The notes: generated from the letters alone by a model not told the origin. Shown: positions 1 to 5,318, counted from the stretch's first letter. The stretch: DNA of 7,045 nt from an uncultured Oscillospiraceae bacterium (GCA_947628265.1 CANQZF010000091.1:1-7045); one strand, 5' to 3'. Program-made: numbers and translations.

Positions 1-421
1 AGAGGACGGGGGTGCGGTAGTGGGGCTTTAAAGTCAAATTCAGCGTCTCGGCGATGAGCTCGATGCCCCGCTCGATCCCCTGGCCCACGTGGGAGCCGGG
101 GTGGAAGTTGTAGTAGTTCCCCGGCAGCCACTCCATGCGCTCCAAATCGTCGGCCATGGTCTGGCGGGCGAACTGGAGCGTCTCGGGCTTCTCGGCGCAG
201 GGGTTGATGGTGTAGGGCGCGTGGGCGAGATACGAATTGAGGCCGTTCTCCGCCGCGATTTGATTGAATTCCGCGATGTCCGCCTCGTCGATGGGCTTGG
301 CCCCGCCGCCTCGGGGGTTGCGGGTGAAAAACTGAAAGCAGGAGGAGCCGGTGTAGAGGGCGTCCCGCGCTAAGGCCACGTACCCCTTGGATACGGACAG
401 ATGACAGCCGATGTTCAGCAT
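1..421 (-). CDS. nfo: Endonuclease IV (AP endonuclease family 2), N-terminal part, cut by window edge
   Basis: The first 140 residues are visible, beginning MLNIGCHLSVSKG. Endonuclease IV is a TIM-barrel metal enzyme that cleaves DNA 5' of abasic sites in base excision repair. Family hallmarks are present: the opening IGxHxS strand, HAPYTIN near residues 67-73, and FHPGSHVGQG at 106-115. His67 and His107 line up with metal ligands His69 and His109 of the E. coli enzyme; the remaining ligands would lie beyond the window. The ATG at 421 is supported by AAGGAG, which lies within the last sense codons of the upstream ttcA gene. Only five bases separate the ttcA stop from this start, so the two are almost certainly co-transcribed and probably translationally coupled. 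The catalytic C-terminal half cannot be judged. Confidence 0.9.
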   Translation of the reverse strand, partial: MLNIGCHLSVSKGYVALARDALYTGSSCFQFFTRNPRGGGAKPIDEADIAEFNQIAAENGLNSYLAHAPYTINPCAEKPETLQFARQTMADDLERMEWLPGNYYNFHPGSHVGQGIERGIELIAETLNLTLKPHYRTPVL

Positions 422-426
422 TTTCG

Positions 427-1278
427 TCACTCCTTATCTATTTTTATCTCGTCGTACCGCTCCAGAAAGCTGTGCTCCACGCCCCCGGTCTTGTAGGCCG
501 GGAAGGTGTCGAGACTGAGCTCGTGGATGGCGTTGAAAATGGATTTTTCCACGTTGGGGCTGGTCTTTTTAAGCTGGGCGATGAGCTCCTTTGTCTCCCG
601 ACGCTTGCCCGTCAGCTCCCCGGAGGCGATGCCGGCGGTGAGCTTACAGGCGCAGCGGATGAAGGTGAGGTCATTGTACCGCGCCCAGGCCACGATGTCC
701 TCCTCGTGGACGCAGTAGAGGGGCCGGATGAGCTCCATGCCGGGGAAATTCGCGCTGTGGAGCTTTGGCATCATGGCCTGGAGCTGTGCTCCGAAGAGAA
801 GCGCCATCAGCGTGGTCTCGATGACGTCGTTGAAGTGGTGGCCCAGGGCGATCTTGTTGCACCCCAACTCCCGCGCCCTGGCGTACAGCGCCCCCCGGCG
901 CATCCGGGCGCACAGATAGCAGGGGTTCCCCCCGGCGGCGGCCGTCGCCTCGAAGATGGAGCTTTCGAAAATCTCCGCCGGGACGCCGAGAATGGCCAGG
1001 TTTTCCTCGATTTTCCGGCGGTTCTCCGCGTTGTAGCCGGGATCCATGACGATGTATTTGACTTCAAAGGGGTACTCCGAGTGGCGGGAAAGCTCCTGCA
1101 GCAGCTTTGCCATCAGCATGGAGTCCTTGCCCCCGGAGATACACGCCGCCACCCGGTCCCCCGGCTTTAAAAGCTCGTAGTGGTTGACGGCGTAGGTAAA
1201 GGGGCTCCAAAGCTCCTTGCGGTATTTTTTGATAATGCTCCGCTCAATCTCCTCACGCCGTGAAAGCTCTCTCGCCAT
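427..1278 (-). CDS. ttcA: TtcA-family tRNA 2-thiocytidine biosynthesis protein
   Basis: This 283-residue protein belongs to the PP-loop ATPase family that adenylates tRNA and transfers sulfur; TtcA makes 2-thiocytidine at tRNA position 32 using an iron-sulfur cluster. The PP-loop SGGKDS is at residues 48-53. A CxxC pair (Cys120, Cys123, in PCYLCARMRRG) is followed by ALGHHFNDVIETTLM at 144-158, and Cys209 and Cys211 lie in RCACK. These match the E. coli pattern of two early cysteines plus a later one that hold the 4Fe-4S cluster. I chose the ATG at 1278 over one 13 codons upstream because AGGGAGGG sits a few bases before it and the preceding residues look non-conserved. It lies 73 bases after a terminator and shares an operon with nfo. 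Clostridial paralogues with other tRNA targets exist, so the exact base modified is inferred. Confidence 0.82.
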   Translation of the reverse strand: MARELSRREEIERSIIKKYRKELWSPFTYAVNHYELLKPGDRVAACISGGKDSMLMAKLLQELSRHSEYPFEVKYIVMDPGYNAENRRKIEENLAILGVPAEIFESSIFEATAAAGGNPCYLCARMRRGALYARARELGCNKIALGHHFNDVIETTLMALLFGAQLQAMMPKLHSANFPGMELIRPLYCVHEEDIVAWARYNDLTFIRCACKLTAGIASGELTGKRRETKELIAQLKKTSPNVEKSIFNAIHELSLDTFPAYKTGGVEHSFLERYDEIKIDKE

Positions 1279-1351
1279 AGGCCCTCCCTTCTCCGGCAGA
1301 CGCGCCGCGCGCATCATTCCGGCATGATCGGTTTTCTTTCGCCTTCCACAA

Positions 1352-1380
1352 ACAAGAAAAGGACCGCTTGAACGCGGCCC
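1352..1380 (-). terminator. Intrinsic terminator ending the structured RNA
   Basis: On the minus strand GGGCCGC, loop GTTCAA, GCGGTCC forms a 7-bp stem with one G-T pair, followed by TTTTCTTGT. It lies between the folded RNA and ttcA, so ttcA and nfo expression from the upstream promoter requires readthrough. I see no good second promoter between it and the ttcA start. Confidence 0.75.
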
Positions 1381-1516
1381 ATCAACTATGCGCGGTTTCG
1401 GTGAATAGAGCGGCTTTGCCCGGAGCGTCGCTCCCGGGATCTCTTTTGCCCGTTGCCTTGCGGCACGCGGCGCATGACGACGCGCTTTTCACCCCAAAGC
1501 CACTCTATTTCCTTCT
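1352..1516 (-). ncRNA. Structured RNA of unidentified family, leader of ttcA or stand-alone small RNA
   Basis: Transcription from the promoter at 1523-1551 would start near 1516 and end at the terminator at 1352-1380, about 165 nt. A 15-bp stem closes the fold (5' arm 1509-1495, 3' arm 1418-1404, one G-U pair). Inside it are three hairpins: GCGCG/TGCGC with loop TCGTCA, CGTGCC-GCAA-GGC, and CCCGGGAGC-GAC-GCTCCGGG with one bulged base. A 3' tail segment GCGCAT outside the closing stem could pair with ATGCGC in the first hairpin as a pseudoknot. No open reading frame of note is present. I compared it by eye with T-box, SAM, cobalamin, TPP, FMN, 6S, SRP and tmRNA consensus features and found no match. 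Its place upstream of ttcA also allows a riboswitch-like attenuator. Confidence 0.6.
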
Positions 1517-1522
1517 ATGTTT

Positions 1523-1551
1523 ATTATAGCCGCTTTATTCTTTTTTGTAAA
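1523..1551 (-). promoter_or_regulatory. Near-consensus sigma-A promoter for the structured RNA
   Basis: The minus strand reads TTTACA (1551-1546), a 17-bp spacer, then TATAAT (1528-1523). The -35 box lies inside the last codons of the nuclease remnant that ends at 1535. The predicted start is near 1516, just ahead of the closing stem of the folded RNA. Confidence 0.82.
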
Positions 1552-1783
1552 GAATTATTTTATTTTTGATGGTTTTGTTCCAGGTCGTGTCTCCTACGCG
1601 CCAGAAAGAGAGCACCGAGTTTTTATATTCCTCCGGGTCGTCCTGTATTTTCAGTCTCAAAATGAGCTTGAATTTTTCGTTATTCTCCCTGAATTCCTTT
1701 AATAGGACGCCTGTATGCTCCCTGTTGCCCTCGATAATGTAATCGGGATCGGCTTTTAGCAGATTTTGAGGAATTATCAACGG
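1535..1783 (-). pseudogene. C-terminal fragment of a phage-type nuclease domain (PBECR-like)
   Basis: About 81 residues run to a TAA at 1535. The pattern is PDYIIE, then VLLKEF, a hydrophobic LILRLK strand, EEYKNSVLSFW, and a basic end NKIILYKKE. From memory this resembles the C-terminal half of phage barnase/EndoU/colicin E5-like (PBECR) domains found in phage head-morphogenesis and polyvalent proteins, where a YKNSI(I/V)TFW stretch is typical. There is no proper start: the only candidate is a TTG without a ribosome binding site, and the frame closes at a stop slightly upstream. About 30 expected N-terminal residues are missing, so it is probably inactive. The stretch is much more AT-rich than its neighbours, which fits transfer from a phage. 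The family assignment is by pattern recall and is moderate at best. Confidence 0.5.
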
Positions 1784-1855
1784 GGAACTCGGTCTTCACG
1801 TGTTCGTCGTACCCGTCGGGCCTCTTTTCAAAAAAGCCGCCATCTCCTCCGGCAT
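1781..1855 (-). pseudogene. Start of a SAM-dependent methyltransferase, frameshifted and truncated
   Basis: An ATG at 1855 has a good GGGAGGG ribosome binding site and lies 12 bases after the stop of the upstream gene. It begins MPEEMAAF and then goes out of frame. Adding one base to the six-T run (1830-1835) restores FFEKRPDGYDEHVKTEF. The combined reading resembles the N-terminus of a class I methyltransferase family that starts MPxEMxxFFxxRxDGYDEHM. Similarity stops near 1781, where the nuclease fragment begins in another frame. A homopolymer sequencing error could explain the frameshift but not the loss of the remaining protein, which should exceed 150 residues. It was probably the second gene of an operon with the gene at 1868-2254. 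Confidence 0.42.
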
Positions 1856-1867
1856 CGCCGCCCTCCC

Positions 1868-2254
1868 TCATACCCCCAAAAGGTAAAATCCGTTGTATTT
1901 TCTGGCCTCGCGGAGCCACTCAAGGAGCGTTTCGTGCTCCGCGGGCTTTTTCTCTAAAACCTCCGCGACGATCTTCTCCGTCAGGGCCGGATTGTAGTAG
2001 TTGATCCCGTACGCGTCCCAGGGGCCGGTTTGGAGGTTCTGATGGGTCCCGCCGGCGAAGATCCCGCCGTACTCCCGGTCAAAAAGCGCCGTATCGTCCC
2101 CGGGGACGTAGAGGGAGTCGTCCCGCCAGTACGCCACGCGGTTTACGATCTGCCTGACCGGCGTCCCGGCGGGGTGGCGGCAGAACTGGAGCTCGTAAAA
2201 ATCCCCGCCTCCGAAGGCCTGACGCTCATCCTGGTCCCTGAACCGGTAAAACAT
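1868..2254 (-). CDS. Hypothetical protein, 128 residues, family not recognised
   Basis: The protein starts MFYRFRDQDERQAF and ends YNGFYLLGV. It is a soluble, aromatic-rich polypeptide with no signal peptide or membrane segment. Visible blocks are a polar N-terminus, a central DREYGGIFAGGTHQNL stretch, and WDAYGINYYNPALTEKIV leading into a C-terminal amphipathic helix rich in Glu and Lys (about residues 91-119). The start at 2254 is chosen because GGGAGG lies seven bases before it; an in-frame start 13 codons upstream has no such site. A minus-strand TATAAT lies 28 bases upstream. It is divergent from the fumarase gene and sat upstream of a now broken methyltransferase. I assign no function. 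Its codon use and conserved-looking glycine and aromatic clusters suggest a real gene. Confidence 0.72.
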   Translation of the reverse strand: MFYRFRDQDERQAFGGGDFYELQFCRHPAGTPVRQIVNRVAYWRDDSLYVPGDDTALFDREYGGIFAGGTHQNLQTGPWDAYGINYYNPALTEKIVAEVLEKKPAEHETLLEWLREARKYNGFYLLGV

Positions 2255-2281
2255 ACGCGCCTCCCGAAAACTTTTAAAATC

Positions 2282-2287
2282 ATTATA
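2282..2287 (-). promoter_or_regulatory. -10 box for the hypothetical gene at 1868-2254
   Basis: The minus strand reads TATAAT here, 28 bases upstream of the chosen start codon. No good -35 box is visible at 16-18 bp spacing, so the promoter may depend on an activator or on the neighbouring divergent promoter. Confidence 0.5.
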
Positions 2288-2305
2288 CCACACGGGGCCG
2301 GGATA

Positions 2306-2314
2306 TGGTATACT
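2306..2314 (+). promoter_or_regulatory. Extended -10 promoter for fumarase alpha
   Basis: TGG immediately precedes TATACT (2309-2314), an extended -10 arrangement that can work without a good -35 box. The start would be near 2321, about 23 bases before the fumarase ATG, with an AAGGAG ribosome binding site between. The TGGTATA here mirrors TATACCA at 2284-2290 in the divergent promoter. Confidence 0.6.
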
Positions 2315-2343
2315 TATTTTATCAACAGCGAAGGAGAACCGCT

Positions 2344-3186
2344 ATGAGAGAAATACTTTGCTCCCAGATCACCGACGCCGTGGAGAAGCTTTGCATCCGG
2401 GCCGCCACGGCGCTGACGCCGGACATCGCCCTGGCCCTGGAGTGCGCCGCCGAGGCGGAGCCCTCGGAGGCCGGGCGGGCGGCGCTTTGCGATATGGTGG
2501 AAAATTTCAAGGTCGCCGCCGAAAGGGGCCTGCCCATCTGCCAGGACACGGGGATGGCCGTGGTGTTCGCCGATGTGGGCCAGGACGTCCACATCGCCGG
2601 CGGGGATTTTGAGGAGGCCGTCACCGAGGGCGTCCGCCGGGGGTACGTGAACGGGTACCTCCGCAAATCCGTTGTGGCCGACCCCTTCCGGAGGGTCAAC
2701 ACCCAGGACAACACCCCGCCGGTTTTGTGGACGCGCGTCGTCCCCGGGGACACACTCACCCTCACCGTGGCCCCCAAGGGCTTCGGCAGCGAGAATAAGA
2801 GCCGGATGAGGATGTTCCTGCCCTCCGCGAAGATAGAGGACTTCGAGGACTTCATCGCCGAGACGGTGGAGATTGCCGGGGCGGACCCCTGCCCGCCCGT
2901 CATCGTGGGCGTGGGCATCGGCGGCACCGTGGAGAAGGCCGCCATGATGGCCAAACTGGCCCTGACCCGCCCCATAGATCAGCGAAACGCGGACGAATTT
3001 TACGCGGACATGGAAAAACGGACCCTGGAGAAGATAAACCGGCTCGGCATCGGTCCCCAGGGCTTCGGGGGCCGCGCCACAGCCCTGGCCGTGAACATCA
3101 ACGCTTACGCCGCCCACATCGCGGGGACGGCGTGCGTGGTGAACATCGGCTGCCACGTCACCCGCCACGCCACGGAGGCGCTTTAG
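2344..3186 (+). CDS. fumA: Iron-sulfur fumarate hydratase, alpha subunit (tartrate dehydratase alpha-like)
   Basis: This 280-residue protein is a full-length alpha chain of the two-subunit class I hydro-lyases, which interconvert fumarate and malate (or dehydrate tartrate) with an oxygen-sensitive 4Fe-4S cluster. Three family cysteines are visible: Cys66 in PICQDTG, Cys183 in ADPCPPVIVGVGIGG and Cys270 in NIGCHVTRHA. The KGFGSEN stretch at 145-151 is also typical. The ATG at 2344 follows AAGGAG at good spacing. The beta subunit normally follows within a few bases, but here 114 non-coding bases lead to hpf, which has its own promoter. The partner must lie elsewhere or be absent. Fumarase versus tartrate dehydratase cannot be decided from this chain; fumarase fits the nearby C4-acid decarboxylase better. 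Confidence 0.88.
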   Translation: MREILCSQITDAVEKLCIRAATALTPDIALALECAAEAEPSEAGRAALCDMVENFKVAAERGLPICQDTGMAVVFADVGQDVHIAGGDFEEAVTEGVRRGYVNGYLRKSVVADPFRRVNTQDNTPPVLWTRVVPGDTLTLTVAPKGFGSENKSRMRMFLPSAKIEDFEDFIAETVEIAGADPCPPVIVGVGIGGTVEKAAMMAKLALTRPIDQRNADEFYADMEKRTLEKINRLGIGPQGFGGRATALAVNINAYAAHIAGTACVVNIGCHVTRHATEAL

Positions 3187-3209
3187 TCAACCTCCAAAAA
3201 ATATTTATG

Positions 3210-3240
3210 ATTTTTCACAAATTTTTGTTCATTTTTCACA
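3210..3240. repeat. Direct repeat ATTTTTCACA upstream of the hpf promoter
   Basis: The 10-mer ATTTTTCACA occurs at 3210-3219 and again at 3231-3240, offset by 21 bp, which is two helical turns. The second copy ends ten bases before the -10 box. This could be a regulator site or an AT-rich upstream element. The role is inferred only from position. Confidence 0.45.
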
Positions 3241-3247
3241 CGGGCTA

Positions 3248-3256
3248 TGGTATAAT
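3248..3256 (+). promoter_or_regulatory. Extended -10 promoter for hpf
   Basis: TGG precedes TATAAT (3251-3256). The -35 region (3228-3233, TTCATT) is poor, so the extended -10 motif probably carries recognition. Transcription would begin around 3262-3264, giving a leader of about 38 nt. Confidence 0.72.
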
Positions 3257-3263
3257 GCTGTTA

Positions 3264-3277
3264 CGGAGGAAACTCCG
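3264..3277 (+). promoter_or_regulatory. 5'-terminal GNRA stem-loop in the hpf leader
   Basis: CGGAG-GAAA-CTCCG forms a perfect 5-bp stem with a GAAA tetraloop, almost exactly at the predicted 5' end of the hpf mRNA. Such structures can protect mRNAs from 5'-dependent decay. The ribosome binding site AAAGGAG lies downstream and outside the stem. Confidence 0.5.
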
Positions 3278-3300
3278 CACACAGAAAGGAGCTGACGACA

Positions 3301-3849
3301 ATGAGGTTTACCTTTACCGAGAAGAAGCTGCAGGCGTCGGAGGACGTCCGGGCCTACGCCGAGAAGAAGCTGGGGAAGCTTGACCGGCTCTTCAAGACGG
3401 AGGCGGACACGTCCGTGACCTTCTCCATGGAGCGGGGCCGCTTCACCGCCGAGGCCACCGTCCGCGCCGGGGGGATGATCTACCGGGTGAGCGAGACGAC
3501 GGGAGATATGTACGCCTCCATCGATTCCGCCGCCGCCAGCATCGAGCGGCAGATCCGCAAGAACAAGACGCGCCTTGAAAAGCGCCTCCGGGACGGGGCC
3601 TTTGAGCGGGAGATCAAGCCCGCAGACATCACCCCCGTGGACGACGAGGAGGACGCCGGCGAGGAGAGCTTCGAGGTGGTCCGCACCAAGCGCTTCTCCA
3701 TCAAGCCCATGACCACCGAGGAGGCCATTTTGCAGATGAACCTCCTGGACCACCAGTTCTTCGTCTTTAAAAATCAGGACGACGAGGACAAGTTCGCCGT
3801 CGTCTACAAGCGCCAGAGCGGCGGATACGGACTTATAGAGAGCGACTAA
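3301..3849 (+). CDS. hpf: Long-form ribosome hibernation promoting factor (HPF/RaiA family)
   Basis: This 182-residue protein matches the long HPF form of Gram-positive bacteria, which binds the 30S decoding region and joins two ribosomes into inactive 100S dimers in stationary phase or stress. Residues 1 to about 97 form the S30AE domain, starting MRFTFTEKKLQASEDVRAYAEKK and ending in a basic helix (RQIRKNKTRLEKRLR). An acidic linker follows (DDEEDAGEE, 114-122). The C-terminal dimerisation domain occupies about 123-182, with VRTKRFSIKPMTTEEAILQM and HQFFVFKN at typical places. The ATG follows AAAGGAG. The gene appears to be a single-gene unit, with its own extended -10 promoter and hairpins immediately downstream. 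Length and domain order are normal, and no defect is visible. Confidence 0.96.
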   Translation: MRFTFTEKKLQASEDVRAYAEKKLGKLDRLFKTEADTSVTFSMERGRFTAEATVRAGGMIYRVSETTGDMYASIDSAAASIERQIRKNKTRLEKRLRDGAFEREIKPADITPVDDEEDAGEESFEVVRTKRFSIKPMTTEEAILQMNLLDHQFFVFKNQDDEDKFAVVYKRQSGGYGLIESD

Positions 3850-3858
3850 AACTGGCGT

Positions 3859-3881
3859 GAAAGGCCGCTTTGCGGCCTTTC
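3859..3881 (+). terminator. Hairpin after hpf, likely terminator
   Basis: GAAAGGCCGC, loop TTT, GCGGCCTTTC is a perfect 10-bp stem starting ten bases after the hpf stop codon. The T-tract is short and lies within the stem, so termination may be aided by the larger hairpin just downstream. Confidence 0.6.
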
Positions 3882-3901
3882 AATGCCAAGGGGATGCGTG
3901 C

Positions 3902-3945
3902 GGAAATGCCCCCTCGAATTCTGCGGAATTCGAGGGGGCATTTCC
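3902..3945. terminator. 20-bp perfect hairpin, copy 1 of a dispersed CCTCGAATTC element
   Basis: The left arm (3902-3921), a TGCG loop (3922-3925) and the right arm (3926-3945) pair perfectly over 20 bp. The core CCTCGAATTC/GAATTCGAGG with its loop recurs in opposite orientation at 5397-5420. A TTTCC tail follows the stem, so it may back up hpf termination. It could also be a mobile palindrome. Confidence 0.65.
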
Positions 3946-3951
3946 TGCCGT

Positions 3952-3994
3952 TTTGCTCCGCGCACGGCCCTGCGGGCCGCACACTCCGCAAAAC
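3952..3994. repeat. Nested hairpin GTTTTGC...GCAAAAC
   Basis: An outer GTTTTG/CAAAAC pairing encloses a perfect inner stem CGGCCC-TGC-GGGCCG. No function is evident. It belongs to the string of hairpins between hpf and the palindrome cluster. Confidence 0.5.
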
Positions 3995-4001
3995 AAAAGG
4001 G

Positions 4002-4032
4002 ATTTTTCGCGAGGCAAAGCCCCGCGAAAAAT
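4002..4032. repeat. Hairpin ATTTTTCGCG...CGCGAAAAAT
   Basis: A 10-bp perfect stem (4002-4011 with 4023-4032) encloses a small inner stem GGC-AAA-GCC. Read on either strand it ends in a run of A or T, so it could act as a bidirectional terminator, though no gene needs one here. Confidence 0.5.
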
Positions 4033-4088
4033 ATTAAATAAAGGGACGGGAGGGTTTCGTCTGTGCCCGTAATCAACGTGTAATGCCT

Positions 4089-5084
4089 CCGTAGGGGCCG
4101 GACACCGTGCCGGCCCGTCCCCTGTTTCTACGCGCGTCCCGCTAAAAAAGGTTTGCGGCTTCGCCGCATATTGAATTATTCGCCGCAAACTTTTGCGGCG
4201 AATACCATCGTCGGGGATGATGCGTTTGTTTTTAACGCAATATCAATCCACCGCGCACGGGCCGCCAAGAGAGGCGGCCCCTACGGCAAGCTTTTGCGTT
4301 TAAATCAAACATCCGATTATTGCACTGCCCGAAATATACGCCGTACGGGCCGCCGCCTACGGCGGCCCATCCCCCCGTTTATTGCCATGCCCCCATATAA
4401 CGCCGTAGGGGTCGCCGTCCCCGGCGACCCGTCCATCAATTTTCATCCCATTTTCCAATCAACGCTTATGCTCCCCGTAGCACCCAAGGGCATTTCTTCG
4501 GTCACCGCCCACGGCCGACCGTTCCCTGTTTTCCGCATCGTCCCCGTAACCCACCGTAGGGGCCGCACACCGTGGCGGCCCAAATGAGCCGGATGATTGG
4601 GCGGTTGCGATAAAACGGGAAATGTCCGTAATCGTGGGACGGGTGGCCGAGACGGCCACCCCTACGGCGGTTTTTTGGGTTTTTGCATTTGTAGGAGAGC
4701 GTGTGCGTATCGGAGGAGCGGTCAGCCGTGGGCGGCCCCTACGGCAAGTTTTCGTGTTTCAATTCAATGCTCCGTTTATCGCACTGTCCAAATTATACGA
4801 TGTACGGGCCGCCGCCTACGGCGGCCCAAAAACGTTGCGGGATTGGGTGGTTGCGATAAAACGGGAAATGTGCGCGACGGGGAAAGGGCCGCTGTGGGCA
4901 GCGGCCCGTACGGCGTTGATTGGGAAAACGGTGGTGGACGTGGGACGGGCCGGCCAGTGCACCCAAGGGCATTCCCTTCGGTCACCCGGCCCCTACGGAA
5001 AGTTTTCATGTTTCAATTCAATGCTCCGTTTATCGCACAACTCAAATTATACGCCGTAGGGGCCGCCTCTCTTGGCGGCCCGTT
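4089..5084. repeat. Cluster of REP-like GTAGGGG...CCC palindromes with recurring spacers; no genes
   Basis: About a dozen short palindromes share the layout CCGTAGGGG-arm-loop-arm-CCC. Forward copies lie near 4091, 4404, 4556 and 5054; reverse copies end in CCCCTACGG near 4286, 4666, 4744 and 4998; and CCGTACGGG-type copies lie near 4341, 4803 and 4912. Arm sequences differ between copies (GGGCCGCC, GGGTCGCC, GGGTGGCC, GGGCCGCTG, GGGCCGG), yet each is matched by its own complement. Spacers also recur: a 39-base block at 4746-4784 and 5000-5038 has one mismatch, with a diverged copy near 4288-4326; a 31-base block at 4595-4625 and 4841-4871 has one mismatch; and CACCCAAGGGCATT recurs at 4481 and 4960. 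Long reading frames through here are low-complexity by-products of the repeats. Similar intergenic palindromes are common in gut Clostridia as I remember them. Confidence 0.85.
4152..4212. repeat. Overlapping TTGCGGC/GCCGCAA hairpins
   Basis: GCGGC-TTC-GCCGC is followed by ATTCGCCGCAA-ACTT-TTGCGGCGAAT, an 11-bp perfect stem. The first GTTTGCGGC can also pair with the later GCCGCAAAC, so two mutually exclusive folds are possible. No coding potential is seen. Confidence 0.5.
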
Positions 5085-5097
5085 GCGTGGGAAGGTT

Positions 5098-5298
5098 CTA
5101 TCTCTCCTCCCGGCAAAGGAGGTAGTCGGTGGTGACGTCGAGAATGTCCGCGATTTGCACAAGCGTCTCCAGCGACGGGCTTGTCGTGTCGCTTTCGTAG
5201 TTCCGGTAGGTCCTTATGGCCACGTTGAGCCTGTCCGCCATCTCCTGGGCCGTAAAGCCCCTCTCCTTGCGCACCTTATTTAACCGCTTTCCAATCAT
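5098..5298 (-). CDS. Small XRE-family transcriptional regulator
   Basis: This 66-residue protein is essentially one Cro/C1-type helix-turn-helix domain. MIGKRLNKVRKERGFTAQEMADRLNV opens the fold, the helix-turn-helix spans about residues 15-36 (FTAQEMADRLNVAIRTYRNYE), and SPSLETLVQIADILDVTTDYLL completes helices four and five. There is no sensor or dimerisation domain beyond this. The ATG at 5298 has GGAGG seven bases upstream. Directly upstream lie two copies of an AGTGCA-N7-T(G/A)CACT inverted repeat, a plausible operator for this protein, one of them inside a consensus promoter facing the other way. Autoregulation and control of the divergent transcript are therefore likely, but this is inferred. 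I see no convincing -35/-10 pair for this gene itself. Confidence 0.9.
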   Translation of the reverse strand: MIGKRLNKVRKERGFTAQEMADRLNVAIRTYRNYESDTTSPSLETLVQIADILDVTTDYLLCREER

Positions 5299-5318
5299 GG
5301 CGCGCCTCCGATTTTTTC

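Noticed and set aside
472..1170. Plus-strand frame of 232 residues opposite ttcA
   Set aside because: Antisense to a well-conserved gene, with no start signal and shadow-like composition.
1352..1516. Known RNA classes (T-box, SAM, cobalamin, TPP, FMN, 6S, SRP RNA, tmRNA) for the folded RNA
   Set aside because: None of their signature sequences could be found by eye. 6S RNA was considered because of the long closing stem, but the closed part is only about 106 nt and branched, not a long rod with a central bubble.
1778..1780. TTG at 1780 as the start of an intact 81-residue gene
   Set aside because: No ribosome binding site precedes it, and the similarity pattern suggests that the N-terminal part of the domain is missing.
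2314..3168. A 284-residue minus-strand frame opposite fumarase
   Set aside because: It is antisense to a clearly conserved protein, is rich in His/Gly/Ala as expected for a GC-rich shadow frame, and has no translation start signal.
3262..3300. A raiA-type structured RNA upstream of hpf
   Set aside because: The leader is only about 38 nt with one small hairpin, far too short for that RNA family.
4089..5084. CRISPR array, because of recurring short palindromic repeats with spacers
   Set aside because: Repeats vary in sequence and orientation, spacing is irregular, spacers are themselves similar to one another, and no cas gene is present. A REP-like cluster explains it better.
4153..5283. Long plus-strand reading frames (about 4153-4587, 4597-5283 and 4622-5059) as genes
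   Set aside because: They run through the palindromes, have no ribosome binding sites, translate to Arg/Gly/Pro-rich low-complexity sequence, and one overlaps the XRE gene on the other strand.
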